DNA from: Maribacter sp. 1_MG-2023
GTDB taxonomy: Bacteria > Bacteroidota > Bacteroidia > Flavobacteriales > Flavobacteriaceae
Assembly: GCF_030547005.1 (NCBI RefSeq)
Contig: NZ_JAUOPN010000002.1
Span: forward strand, 248,001-312,000
Direction: 5' to 3'
DNA: 64,000 nucleotides
In this document: piece after piece, positions 40,527-49,452 of the stretch
Layout of the letters: each line of letters opens with the position of its first letter
Numbering within the stretch: the stretch's first letter is position 1
The notes under the pieces: model-generated
Databases searched by the model: none
Seen by the model: the letters and a program-made list of their open reading frames with translations, nothing else
What the model was told of the DNA's origin: nothing
Program-made: the position numbers and the translations under genes

Positions 40527-41651
40527 ATGGGACTACTACTTTTTTACGCATTCATTTCTATTTTCTTCTCTTTTCTGTGTTCTATATTAGAAGCAGTATT
40601 ATTGAGCATAACGCCAACATTCATAAATGTAAAAAAGAAAGAAGGTCATGCGTATGCAACAACCCTAGAAGCACTTAAAAAAGATGTAGATCAACCTTTA
40701 ATTGCCATTTTAACTATAAATACTATTGCCCACACGGTTGGTGCAATATTGGTAGGTGTACAGGCAAAGGTGGCTTATGCAGAATTATACGGTAGCGAAA
40801 CCAAAACAATCTTAGGTGTCACATTTACAGAAGATTTAATGGTAGGGGTAGTTTCTACCCTCATGACCATTCTTATACTTGTAGCCTCTGAAATCATCCC
40901 GAAAACTATTGGAGCTACATACTGGAAACAACTCGCTAATTTCTCTACCAAATCCTTAAAAATTATGGTTTTAGGCTTAAAATATACGGGGCTGTTATGG
41001 TTGCTTCGTCTTTTTACCAAAATGGTAGGCGGTGGCAAACACCATGGTAGTGTTTTGAGTCGCGAAGATTTTCATGCGATGACCGATATGGCACATGAAG
41101 AAGGTGTTTTTGAAAAGTCTGAATCTACCATCATTAAAAACTTGTTGAAGTTCGATGAAGTTTTGGTGAAAGATATTATGACACCAAGAGCGGTAATGAA
41201 AGTTACTTCTGAGAAAAAAACGATAGCAGAGTTCTTTACCGATAATCCTAAATTGCGTTTTTCTAGAATTCCTGTGTATACTGATAATATGGATAATATT
41301 ACCGGTTTTGTTTTAAAGGATAATGTGCTTGAAGAAATGATCGATCAGAACGGAGACATTCCGCTGAAAGATATTAAACGCGAAATTTTAGTTACGCGTA
41401 GAAGTACACCAATACCCACCTTATTTGAAATATTCATTGCAAAACGTGAAGCAATTGCACTTGTTGTAGATGAATATGGTTCTGTAAGTGGTATTGTAAC
41501 TATGGAAGATGTTATTGAAACCCTTCTAGGACTCGAAATAATGGACGAGAGCGACAATGTTGCAGATTTGCAGAGTCTTGCTCGCAAAAACTGGGAAAAA
41601 CGCGCTCAGGCTTCAGGAGTGATCGAAAAGCCAACATCACCAGACGAATAA
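40527..41651 (+). CDS. CNNM/HlyC-type membrane protein with CBS pair
   Basis: The 374-residue protein has a CNNM (DUF21) membrane domain with about four helices in residues 1-150, including the conserved acid-rich start LEAVLLSITPTF and SEIIPKTIGA, followed by a CBS pair (about 210-335) with VKDIMTPRAVM and ALVVDEYGSVSGIVTMEDVIETLLG. The C-terminal CorC domain found in long forms is missing. Family members move or sense magnesium, with CBS domains binding adenine nucleotides. It is 37 bases after the serine hydrolase gene and 15 bases before ogt, on the same strand. Confidence 0.88.
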   Translation: MGLLLFYAFISIFFSFLCSILEAVLLSITPTFINVKKKEGHAYATTLEALKKDVDQPLIAILTINTIAHTVGAILVGVQAKVAYAELYGSETKTILGVTFTEDLMVGVVSTLMTILILVASEIIPKTIGATYWKQLANFSTKSLKIMVLGLKYTGLLWLLRLFTKMVGGGKHHGSVLSREDFHAMTDMAHEEGVFEKSESTIIKNLLKFDEVLVKDIMTPRAVMKVTSEKKTIAEFFTDNPKLRFSRIPVYTDNMDNITGFVLKDNVLEEMIDQNGDIPLKDIKREILVTRRSTPIPTLFEIFIAKREAIALVVDEYGSVSGIVTMEDVIETLLGLEIMDESDNVADLQSLARKNWEKRAQASGVIEKPTSPDE

Positions 41652-41666
41652 ATATCAATTACCACT

Positions 41667-42143
41667 ATGGCCGATGTTGCTTACATACAAACACCCCTTG
41701 GCGTTGCCAAAATTATGGGCGACACTGACGGCCTTACCGCTATAACCGTTTTAAATTCTGATGAACCACTTACCGATGTTATACCAGAATCTTTAGAAGA
41801 TGCCGTTTATCAATTAAACGAATATTTTGAAGGCGCAAGAATACAGTTCAATTTAAAACTAAACCCTGAAGGAACAACATTTCAAAAGAAGGTTTGGGTG
41901 GAGTTGCAGAACATACCTTACGGAAAATCGAAGTCATATTTAGAGCTTGCAAAATTATTAGGTGACCCCAATGCAACCAGAGCTGCTGCATCTGCAAATG
42001 CTCGAAATCCGTTATGGATCGTGGTGCCTTGCCATAGAGTTATTGGTACTGATGGTTCACTTACAGGCTACGCTGGTGGATTGCACAGAAAGCAGTGGTT
42101 ATTAAACCATGAGAGTCCGTTTAAACAGCAAAGTTTGTTCTAA
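41667..42143 (+). CDS. ogt: Methylated-DNA--protein-cysteine methyltransferase
   Basis: A 158-residue Ogt/MGMT protein. The acceptor cysteine C122 lies in VVPCHRVIG, with RAAASANARNP before it and GYAGGLHRKQWLL after it. It removes methyl groups from O6-methylguanine in a one-time reaction. Its 3' end is the left edge of an accessory island: the last about 80 bases, together with downstream DNA, reappear as degenerate copies near 52.29 and 62.97 kb. The gene itself is intact. It probably belongs to the transcript of the CNNM gene, 15 bases upstream. Confidence 0.93.
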   Translation: MADVAYIQTPLGVAKIMGDTDGLTAITVLNSDEPLTDVIPESLEDAVYQLNEYFEGARIQFNLKLNPEGTTFQKKVWVELQNIPYGKSKSYLELAKLLGDPNATRAAASANARNPLWIVVPCHRVIGTDGSLTGYAGGLHRKQWLLNHESPFKQQSLF

Positions 42144-42445
42144 AACAGCTGCTTTACCCAGCCAAAAAACAAACTACTAGGTTTGTTTCCATTCAAAATT
42201 CCTCTTTATACATTGTACACCTTGCATTTTATCGATACAATTGCGATTGCCATCGTCACTATCAACAATTATAAACACATGCTAAAAGTAAAAAACCAAC
42301 TACTTGGTCGGTTCGCTATTTTTAAGGCAATTCTCTTTTGAAAGCTATTACTGACAAATTAATTTTATAAAATTTATGGTGATTATGGTTTTCCGTAATG
42401 GAAGGTCAGCTATTAATTGTAGGTTTATTCTTTAGTGGTATATTT
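42060..42445 (+). repeat. ogt-tail repeat, copy R1 (the original)
   Basis: This stretch covers the last 84 bases of ogt and about 300 bases downstream. It recurs in R2 (52289-52711) and R3 (62966-63413). Shared landmarks in order are: the ogt end (AAAGTTTGTTCTAAAACA), an AAACAAAC...GTTTGTTT hairpin, GCATTTTATCGATACAA, a CAACTACTTGGTCGGTT hairpin, GATTATGGTTTTCCGT and TTGTAGGTTTATTCTTTA. R1 diverges from the other two after about 42445. No open frame apart from ogt is seen; the DNA looks like a terminator and recombination region. Confidence 0.8.
42167..42188 (+). terminator. Terminator-like hairpin after ogt
   Basis: AAACAAAC at 42167-42174 pairs with GTTTGTTT at 42181-42188 over a six-base loop. 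It lies 24 bases after the ogt stop and is kept in both other repeat copies; in R2 compensating bases (CCA...TGG) lengthen the stem. The preservation of pairing across copies supports function as a transcription end. Confidence 0.6.
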
Positions 42446-42462
42446 AATATACTGAAATATTA

Positions 42463-42526
42463 ACTATTACGTATATTCCTTAATATTGGGGAATATGTGC
42501 AATTGTGCACATACACAATTGTTGTG
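42463..42526 (+). repeat. Possible cassette-boundary site S0
   Basis: After R1 comes an AT-rich structured stretch: GTATATTCC faces GGAATATG, and CAATTGTG (42500-42507) faces CACAATTG (42514-42521) across six bases, followed by GTTGTG. The end resembles the GTT box that closes the clearer sites S1-S4, and the first cassette gene follows about 125 bases later. The opening AAC box is uncertain. The leader 42527-42651 also contains a TTTGGTTTTT/AAAAACCAAA inverted pair. Confidence 0.3.
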
Positions 42527-42651
42527 TTTCATACCGAAAAAAGCTAACCACGCAAACAGCACATTTGGTTTTTGCCGACACGAAATCCAACACTGAAAAA
42601 CCAAAAGAGCTATTTTTAAGCCAACACTCGACAATATAGAAACTGAATTGA

Positions 42652-45600
42652 ATGAATAAAACAGATAAGTTGAAGTCAATAATTGAATGGGTATTGTCGT
42701 GGGTTTTTAAACTAAGGTTAAGGAAAACTTATTGGAGTATTGCAGTACCAGCTGGCTTGTTCGTTATAGGTGAATTTGCGAAGAAACTAGACTTCTCGGT
42801 TAAAGCGACAAATCAACTTCATGAAAGTTCGGAAGGATACTGGACAAAGCTATTTTGGAAGGCAGCTCACTTCTATTTTAGCATTAATCTTCCATGGTGG
42901 AGTCTTGTTCTTATCATCATGATGCTCCTTTTGTTTACCTACGTTTATTTACAGGAATTAAAAGCTAAAAAACTAGGCATTGAAGCTTCCGTAAAAAGTA
43001 TTACAAATAATATTTTCAATCGTCTTTCGAAAAATATTGATGATAAGATAGAAGAAATTAAATCTGAGTTAACATTTCAACCAGATCAAGACTGGTTTCA
43101 AGAGCAATGTAAATCATCAATACATGATCTTGGTAAAAGGTATACACCAGAGTTAAATGTAAAACTTGAGGTATCTGAAATATTTGAAGGTCTAGGAAGA
43201 ACCGAAGAGTTCAAAAGGAAAATAACAGGGCAATTCGATCAGTTTCTGATAAAAGGAAAAAAGGTATTAAAGAATGAACCTGAAATAAAGGAAAGTCTAG
43301 AAAATTTAGAAAAAACCTTTGATGAATTACAAGCTTTGTTTCAAGATACTAATTTCCTAGGAACTGATTTAATTCCAGTAAATGAATTTGAAAACTTATT
43401 GAATGAGTCTCATAGCACCGTCCAAAAAATTTATGACTATTATATTACGGAAGAACGCAAGGTACAAAAAGAAAAAAATGACGACCAATATTATCATAAA
43501 CACGGTACTGACTTAAGAAATATTAGAGAGTTCGAGCATGAGCTTTCTACTTTTCAAAATTTAATTCATGGTTCTTCATTTAAACTTGCTAATAATCCTT
43601 TTTTACTTCTAGATGGTGAAGCTGGTATAGGAAAATCACATTTGATTGGAGATGTAGTTACAAGAAGAATTAAGAAAAAACATGAAAGTGTTTTTGTTCT
43701 TGGTCAACATTTTGTGACGGAAGAAGATCCATGGACACAAATTTTTAAAAGACTTCAAATCAACTCTAAATCTGAAGATTTTCTTAGAAAATTAAATAAA
43801 AAAGCTGAAGATTCAGGAAGTAGAATAGTTCTTTTTATTGATGCGATCAATGAGGGAAAAGGCAACTATTTCTGGAATGAGTTTATAAAAAGCTTCATTA
43901 ATGAGATAAAGAAATATGAATGGCTTGGTCTTGTATTAACAATAAGAACTTCCTATAAAAATTTAATTTTTCCTGAAGATGAAATGACCAATCTTAACAT
44001 TGTACAACATCATCACTATGGATTTAGGAATATTGAATATGAAGCAAGCAAATTATTTTTTGATAATTATAAAATTGAATTGCCTAATGTGCCATTATTG
44101 CACCCTGAGTTTCAAAACCCACTCTTTTTAAAACTATTTTGTGAAGGAATCAACAAGGCTGGGTTAACCCGTATTCCTGATGGTCTTCAAGGCATCACTT
44201 CAATTATTAACTTTTTTGTCAAAAATGTAAATATTGTTTTATCAAAACCAAAAAGAATTGGGTACTCAGATAGTTTAAACCTAGTGCAAAAATCCATTTA
44301 TGCTTTAATAAAATGTAAAGTTGACAATCAACTTAGATATGTTCCATATGAATTAGCTTATAAAGTTGTTAATGAATCCATTTCAGATTTTATTGACAAA
44401 AAAGACTTTATAGATGACCTAATTACAGAAGGCGTATTATCAAAGAACCGTTTTTGGAAAGAAGAGAATGATTATGAAGAAGGTGTTTATTTAGCGTATG
44501 AGAGATTTGAAGATCACTTAACTGTTCAATATTTACTCGAACAATATTCTGAATTGGAGAAAGAGTTCACAGAAGATGGTAAACTCCACAATTATGTAAA
44601 AGATGAAAATGCGATTTATAGATATAAAGGACTAATTGAAGCTTTTTCAATACAGGTTCCTGAGAAAAAAGGATATGAGTTTTTCACTCTTATTCCTAAT
44701 CTTAAAAATAAATATCCAATTGTCGAGTCTTTTGTTGAAAGTTTACTTTGGAGAAAGGTCGAAACCATTAATGATGAGTCATTAAACTATGTAAACGAAC
44801 ATGTGTTAGCCTTCCAAGGCACAAATGATTATTTCTGGGAAATTATTATTTCGGTTACAGGAATTCCAAACCACTTCTTTAATGCTCGTTTTCTAAATAA
44901 TCACTTAATAAAATTTTCTCTCGCTGACCGAGATGCAAATTGGACTCAATTGCTCAAATACAAATATGACGATGAATCATCTGTAAAACGTCTTATAGAT
45001 TGGGCATGGCGTGAAACAGACAAAACACATATCTCAGATGAATCAGTTTTACTTTCTAGCATTACATTGGCATGGTTTCACACTTCTACAAATAGAAAAC
45101 TTAGAGATTGTTCAACAAAAGCACTGGTTTGTTTATTGCAAAATAGGCTTGATATATTATTAAAGCTCCTGAAAATATTTAAAGAAGTTAACGACCCTTA
45201 TGTATATGAACGTCTATTTGCTGTTGCTTACGGATGTGTATTAAGAACAGCTCAAAGAGAGAAAATAAAAGAATTAAGTGAATATATTTTCAAAACGGTA
45301 TTTAGCGATCCAAAATCTGTAATCCCACACATATTATTAAGGGATTACGCAAGAGGAGCAATTGAATATGCGCATTATATTGGTATAGAATTAAGCTTCG
45401 AGTTATCAAAGGTTCAACCGCCTTATAATAGCATTTGGCCAGAAAAAATCCCGTCTCGTGAAGAAATGGAAGAAAAATTTGATAATGATAAACATTGGGA
45501 TATTTGGCACTCAGTAATGGGATTTGAAGACTTTGCAAGATATACAATAGGAACTAATAGTGGTTCTTCAGAATGGTCAGGTTGTAAAAAAGGTGAAGCT

Positions 45601-47058
45601 CCAGTCGATAGAGAGCAGGTGTTTAATGATTTTAAGAAAAAATTGAATTCTGAACAATTAGAATTATTAAATAGTCTTGACCCAATAATTACCGAAGAGT
45701 CTGATGATAGTCTAAAATTAGGAGATAGTATAATCAATTTTAAGAAGGCAGTTGGCAGAAAAACTGAAGAAGAATTGAACCAAATAACAGATAGCTTTAA
45801 AAAATCATTGTCAACTGAGTTCTTGTTGGAATATGAGAAGGAAATAGAGCCTTTTTTAGATCACAATCATAAAATTATAAATACCGGAGAGTATTTTGAT
45901 TTAAGGATTGCTCAAAGATTAATCTTTTCAAAAGTTATAGAACTTGGATGGAATCCTGAATTACATCTTTCTTTTGATAAAGAAAATCATTCCAGAGGAA
46001 GAAGTGCTTCTTCTAACGAACGAATAGGAAAGAAATATCAATGGATAGCTTACTATGAATACATGGCACTGTTATCTGATAATTTCATAAAGCAAGAAAG
46101 ATGGGGAGAGAAAAAAGAAGCCCCTTATCAAGGGCCTTGGGATCCTTATGTTAGAGATATTGACCCAACATTGTTGATTAGTGAAACTGGAAGTTATAAT
46201 GATGAACAGCCACAAGATTTCTGGTGGGTTAATAACAAATTATTTAATTGGGATTGTACCAACGAAAGCTGGGTAAATGATTCAAGTGTTTTGCCTAACA
46301 TGGAAGAAATCATCCAAATAAAAGATGATAAAGGTACAGAGTGGTTGGTTTTGGAAGGTTATCCATCTTGGTCAGAACCAAAAAAAATTGGAGAAGAAAA
46401 ATGGGATCAACCACATAAAGAGCTTTGGTGTCATATTAGAAGTTATCTAGTTAAAAATGATGAATACGATTCATTTAAAGATTGGGCTACTCAACAAGAA
46501 TTCATGGGGCGCTGGATGCCTGAAAGCGGAGATAGATATGAAATGTTCAGCAGAGAATATTATTGGTCACCTGCTCAAGACTATTTTACAACTGAATATT
46601 ATGGAGGCACAGAATGGAGAGAAGTTCATGACCAGGAATCAGGGCAATATGTTGCAGAAATCAATGTAACTGCACAAGGCTTTTTATGGGAGGAAGAATT
46701 TGATAAATCAAAAGAAGAAACTATTAGCTTTTTAAAACCAAGTACTGTTATTTATAAGGGTATGGATATAAAATATAGTCAAAGAGAAGGAGAGTTTATT
46801 GACAACTCCAAAGTTGTACAATGTTTTGCACCAAATGTTTATCATAATTCAAAATCTTATCTGCTTGTTCGAAAGAATTCTTTTTTGAAGTTTCTTAATG
46901 AAAATAATTTAAAAGTTGTTTGGACTGTATTGGGAGAAAAGCAAATAATTGGAGGACGATCTTTTGGAACTGACTATCTGGGAAGATTAGAAATCAGTGG
47001 AGCATATTATTTTGACAAAGAAGAATTAAAAGGAGTGATTAACACTAAGAATACCTGA
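42652..47058 (+). CDS. Avs-like STAND ATPase with two N-terminal membrane helices (candidate anti-phage sensor)
   Basis: A 1,468-residue protein. Membrane helices at about 27-43 and 82-101, then a helical linker (about 105-290), then a STAND-type ATPase with Walker A GEAGIGKS (322-329), the VLGQHF...DPWTQIF element and Walker B VLFIDAINE (393-401, D397). The long C-terminal part (about 600-1468) is helical then all-beta, and includes ERIGKKYQWIAYYEYMALLSDNF, a phrase I associate with AVAST/Avs-type sensor arms. Known Avs proteins recognise phage proteins and trigger an N-terminal effector. Here the effector would be the membrane domain, a pore or depolariser. Lone gene in the first module of the ogt island. 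Confidence 0.7.
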   Translation: MNKTDKLKSIIEWVLSWVFKLRLRKTYWSIAVPAGLFVIGEFAKKLDFSVKATNQLHESSEGYWTKLFWKAAHFYFSINLPWWSLVLIIMMLLLFTYVYLQELKAKKLGIEASVKSITNNIFNRLSKNIDDKIEEIKSELTFQPDQDWFQEQCKSSIHDLGKRYTPELNVKLEVSEIFEGLGRTEEFKRKITGQFDQFLIKGKKVLKNEPEIKESLENLEKTFDELQALFQDTNFLGTDLIPVNEFENLLNESHSTVQKIYDYYITEERKVQKEKNDDQYYHKHGTDLRNIREFEHELSTFQNLIHGSSFKLANNPFLLLDGEAGIGKSHLIGDVVTRRIKKKHESVFVLGQHFVTEEDPWTQIFKRLQINSKSEDFLRKLNKKAEDSGSRIVLFIDAINEGKGNYFWNEFIKSFINEIKKYEWLGLVLTIRTSYKNLIFPEDEMTNLNIVQHHHYGFRNIEYEASKLFFDNYKIELPNVPLLHPEFQNPLFLKLFCEGINKAGLTRIPDGLQGITSIINFFVKNVNIVLSKPKRIGYSDSLNLVQKSIYALIKCKVDNQLRYVPYELAYKVVNESISDFIDKKDFIDDLITEGVLSKNRFWKEENDYEEGVYLAYERFEDHLTVQYLLEQYSELEKEFTEDGKLHNYVKDENAIYRYKGLIEAFSIQVPEKKGYEFFTLIPNLKNKYPIVESFVESLLWRKVETINDESLNYVNEHVLAFQGTNDYFWEIIISVTGIPNHFFNARFLNNHLIKFSLADRDANWTQLLKYKYDDESSVKRLIDWAWRETDKTHISDESVLLSSITLAWFHTSTNRKLRDCSTKALVCLLQNRLDILLKLLKIFKEVNDPYVYERLFAVAYGCVLRTAQREKIKELSEYIFKTVFSDPKSVIPHILLRDYARGAIEYAHYIGIELSFELSKVQPPYNSIWPEKIPSREEMEEKFDNDKHWDIWHSVMGFEDFARYTIGTNSGSSEWSGCKKGEAPVDREQVFNDFKKKLNSEQLELLNSLDPIITEESDDSLKLGDSIINFKKAVGRKTEEELNQITDSFKKSLSTEFLLEYEKEIEPFLDHNHKIINTGEYFDLRIAQRLIFSKVIELGWNPELHLSFDKENHSRGRSASSNERIGKKYQWIAYYEYMALLSDNFIKQERWGEKKEAPYQGPWDPYVRDIDPTLLISETGSYNDEQPQDFWWVNNKLFNWDCTNESWVNDSSVLPNMEEIIQIKDDKGTEWLVLEGYPSWSEPKKIGEEKWDQPHKELWCHIRSYLVKNDEYDSFKDWATQQEFMGRWMPESGDRYEMFSREYYWSPAQDYFTTEYYGGTEWREVHDQESGQYVAEINVTAQGFLWEEEFDKSKEETISFLKPSTVIYKGMDIKYSQREGEFIDNSKVVQCFAPNVYHNSKSYLLVRKNSFLKFLNENNLKVVWTVLGEKQIIGGRSFGTDYLGRLEISGAYYFDKEELKGVINTKNT

Positions 47059-47176
47059 CGCAAGCAATCATACACATTGTCAAGTCGCTCAAAAACCAAC
47101 GGCACGAGCCAAAACTTGTCAAAGAGTATGTTTGCCCCAACGCTACACACAGAACCGAAAATAAAGTACGAAAACA

Positions 47177-47372
47177 CAACAATGTATAAAAAACATAGGG
47201 CGTTTGTGCTAAACCGAGAGGTCTGTGAATATTAATTAAGTCCGCTAAATATAAAATTTGGCATTTATAGAAGAAAAGATAAAAGCAAAATATTTATATT
47301 TAGCTTAGTAATAAACCGAAACGAAAGTGCTTTTTAACTGCCCTACGTTTCTTATACTAGACGTTACCACAC
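47177..47372 (+). repeat. attC-like cassette boundary S1
   Basis: About 196 bases forming an imperfect palindrome. The left end CAACAATGTATAAAAAACA followed by TAGGGC is complementary to the right end GCCCTACGTTTCTTATACTAG followed by ACGTTAC. The site opens with an AAC box and closes with a GTT box, the layout of integron attC sites. The interior contains GCTAAACCGAGAGGTCTGTG, shared with S2, S4, S5 and S6. The stretch 47059-47176 between the ATPase stop and S1 has no gene. Confidence 0.6.
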
Positions 47373-47445
47373 ATTTTGCCAGTTGAAAATTTCTTAATTT
47401 TTATTGAAATAAAATCGATGTTGCGTAATCGAAAACTGAAAATAT

Positions 47446-47516
47446 TACGCAAATGGAATCTCCAATCCTAACGCAAATGGACTTCACTCCTACCCAATCG
47501 TTGCGCAGATGGACTT
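47446..47516 (+). repeat. Three imperfect direct repeats upstream of the 114-aa gene
   Basis: ACGCAAATGGAATC (from 47447), ACGCAAATGGACTTC (from 47471) and GCGCAGATGGACTTT (from 47503) repeat at 24- and 32-base intervals. They lie in the 290-base leader between S1 and the 114-aa gene. They could be binding sites for a regulator or remnants of duplication. No hairpin or frame explains them. Confidence 0.4.
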
Positions 47517-47635
47517 TTTAGCTAGTTCGCGAAAATAGATTTTCGGAATTCTGGGGTTTAAAAAAATCATGACTAGCTGTTAACAAATTAAAACACATTT
47601 GTAATAGATAAAAACTATGAATATTTATTTTTTCA

Positions 47636-47643
47636 TAACTTTG
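47636..47643 (+). promoter_or_regulatory. Possible -7 box of the 114-aa gene
   Basis: TAACTTTG matches the Bacteroidota -7 consensus TAnnTTTG and lies 20 bases before the ATG at 47664, in an AT-rich stretch. No TTG at the usual -33 distance is evident, so this rests on one box. Confidence 0.35.
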
Positions 47644-47663
47644 CCTTATATTTAAACTTAATT

Positions 47664-48008
47664 ATGGAAACAGATTTAATACATAGCGAAATTAAAGGAC
47701 TTACTAAAATTCGTTTAGAGTGGTCAAAAACAAATATGTCAAAACCAAAAGCTCAAGAATTGGTTAGTAAAATTGGCATTTTTGAACATACTTTTTCAGT
47801 TAATTTCCCAATTGCAAAAGAATATTATCAAACAGACCCTTTCGTTAAAGTTAACTTTCTAGATGGAAAAGAAGAACTAGAATATTATTCTGATAGCGAT
47901 TTGAAAAAAAAGGATGATGGATACTTCCGAGAAGGAAAAAATCATATAAATCTCGCAATCAATGGATTAATAAAAGGTCTAGAAAGTAAAATTAAAAGTT
48001 CGAAATAA
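47664..48008 (+). CDS. Hypothetical cytoplasmic protein, 114 aa (cassette gene)
   Basis: Not recognised. The product is charged, with no signal peptide or membrane helix. It has an alpha-beta pattern: a helix (IHSEIKGLTKIRLEW), a strand pair (HTFSVNFPIAK, FVKVNFLDGKEELEYYS) and a lysine-rich amphipathic C-terminal helix (HINLAINGLIKGLESKIKSSK). It fills the interval between attC-like sites S1 and S2 with a stop only 10 bases before S2, the compact layout of a gene cassette. It apparently carries its own promoter (-7 box at 47636). A single-gene cassette with unknown role. Confidence 0.6.
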   Translation: METDLIHSEIKGLTKIRLEWSKTNMSKPKAQELVSKIGIFEHTFSVNFPIAKEYYQTDPFVKVNFLDGKEELEYYSDSDLKKKDDGYFREGKNHINLAINGLIKGLESKIKSSK

Positions 48009-48018
48009 AAACGTGTGG

Positions 48019-48213
48019 TAACAAAACCTATACGTAATGCGGACTTTTGGGCTAAAACGGAATGGTCTGTGTATATTTATTGTGTCGCTAAATCTTATGG
48101 ATTTAGCTTTGAACAAGAAAAATAAAACTAAACAATAAGCTTTAGCTTCGTGCGTAGACGGAAACGAAAAGTTTCCTTGCTTCCGCACTACGCATAGCTA
48201 AACCGTTGCCAAC
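48019..48213 (+). repeat. attC-like cassette boundary S2
   Basis: About 195 bases. TAACAAAACCTATACGTAAT then GCGGA at the left pair with TCCGCACTACGCATAGCTAA then ACCGTTGCC at the right with few mismatches. AAC box on the left, GTT box on the right. The interior shares GCTAAAACGGAATGGTCTG and GTCGCTAAAT with S5 and S6. The downstream bestrophin gene starts 16 bases after the site. This is the clearest of the set, together with S4. Confidence 0.7.
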
Positions 48214-48229
48214 AATTAAAAAAGAATAA

Positions 48230-49252
48230 ATGATAATAAAAAAGAATATAGGTCTTCATAGGTTAATAAAAATAACCTTTCGACATACAATCTCACTTAT
48301 AATATTAATGGGGCTTATAGCATTCTTATATCACAAAAAAATTATTAACTTTTCCATCCCTTGGCTTCCTGTTTCTGTAATAGGAACAGCCGTTTCCTTT
48401 TATATAGGATTTAAAAATAACCAATCCTATGACCGAATGTGGGAAGCAAGAAAAATTTGGGGAGGTATTGTAAATGAAAGCAGGACTTGGGGGATGATGA
48501 TTGATGGGTTTATTTCTAATTTGAACACAAAAAGTAGGCTTCCTAGCAAAGAGATTCATTCCATTAAAAGACGATTAATTTACAGACATATTGCTTGGTT
48601 GTATGCACATAGAAAGCAATTACTGATACCAACACAATGGGAACGTACTGACAAAAAAGGAATAACAGCTACAATTGCCAAACGTTATCAAAATAAAGAT
48701 GGTTTAGAAAATATCGATTTTGAATTTACAACTAAACTTTTAGAAGATAAAGAGTATGATAGACTTATAAAAAAAGCTAATTCAGCCACTCAAATAATCA
48801 ATGAACAATCAAGGGATTTAAGTCAACTAAGAGAACAAGATTTAATTGATGATTTCCGGCATATGGAATTGTCAAATATTTTGAGTAAATTTTATACTCT
48901 TCAAGGAAAAAATGAACGAATTAAAAAGTTTCCTCTTCCTAGGCAATATTCGAATATGAGTAAATATTTTGTATATATATTCATTTTTCTATTACCCTTT
49001 AGTATGATGCCTGAATTATTAAAATTAAATGAATGGGGAATTTGGTTATCCGTTCCAATAGTAGTGCTTATAAGTTGGGTTTTTTTAATGATGGAATTAG
49101 TAGGTGATTATTCAGAAAATCCTTTTCAAGGGATGGTTAATGATATACCTATGCTATCCCTATGCCGAACCATTGAAATTGATTTAAGAGAAATTTTGAA
49201 TGAAACTGAATTACCACCAAATATAGAAGCAGAAAAAGGTGTTCTTATATAA
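48230..49252 (+). CDS. Bestrophin-family membrane channel (cassette gene)
   Basis: A 340-residue bestrophin/UPF0187 protein. The family block PWLPVSVIGTAVSFYIGFKNN, followed by SYDRMWEARKIWGGIVNESR, is intact, with helices near 17-38, 43-62, 240-262 and 268-288. Bestrophins form pentameric chloride or cation channels in the inner membrane. The ATG is 16 bases after attC-like site S2 with no room for its own promoter, so it probably depends on read-through. It stands between sites S2 and S3 as a single-gene cassette. A role in defence or osmotic balance is possible but not shown. Confidence 0.85.
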   Translation: MIIKKNIGLHRLIKITFRHTISLIILMGLIAFLYHKKIINFSIPWLPVSVIGTAVSFYIGFKNNQSYDRMWEARKIWGGIVNESRTWGMMIDGFISNLNTKSRLPSKEIHSIKRRLIYRHIAWLYAHRKQLLIPTQWERTDKKGITATIAKRYQNKDGLENIDFEFTTKLLEDKEYDRLIKKANSATQIINEQSRDLSQLREQDLIDDFRHMELSNILSKFYTLQGKNERIKKFPLPRQYSNMSKYFVYIFIFLLPFSMMPELLKLNEWGIWLSVPIVVLISWVFLMMELVGDYSENPFQGMVNDIPMLSLCRTIEIDLREILNETELPPNIEAEKGVLI

Positions 49253-49290
49253 ATCAACCAATTTTTAAAATAATGATTAATCATAAAACT

Positions 49291-49425
49291 GTTGCCAACA
49301 CCGTATAAAATTAATTGCTTGTACTCGCCTACTCACGAAAATCCTTTCGGATTTTCTAGTTGGTTTTGTATTTACTAAATTAGGTGCTTAAACACGCAAA
49401 AAATCTTATACAAACACGTTGTCTT
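49291..49425 (+). repeat. attC-like cassette boundary S3 (short variant)
   Basis: About 135 bases. GTTGCCAACACCGTATAAAA at the left is complementary to the right part CTTATACAAACACGTTGTC with mismatches. AAC on the left and GTT on the right frame it. The interior differs from the other sites and holds a GAAAATCC/GGATTTTC hairpin. It separates the bestrophin from the LytTR gene. Confidence 0.55.
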
Positions 49426-49452
49426 TAATGCCCAAAAACATCTTACTTTAAA

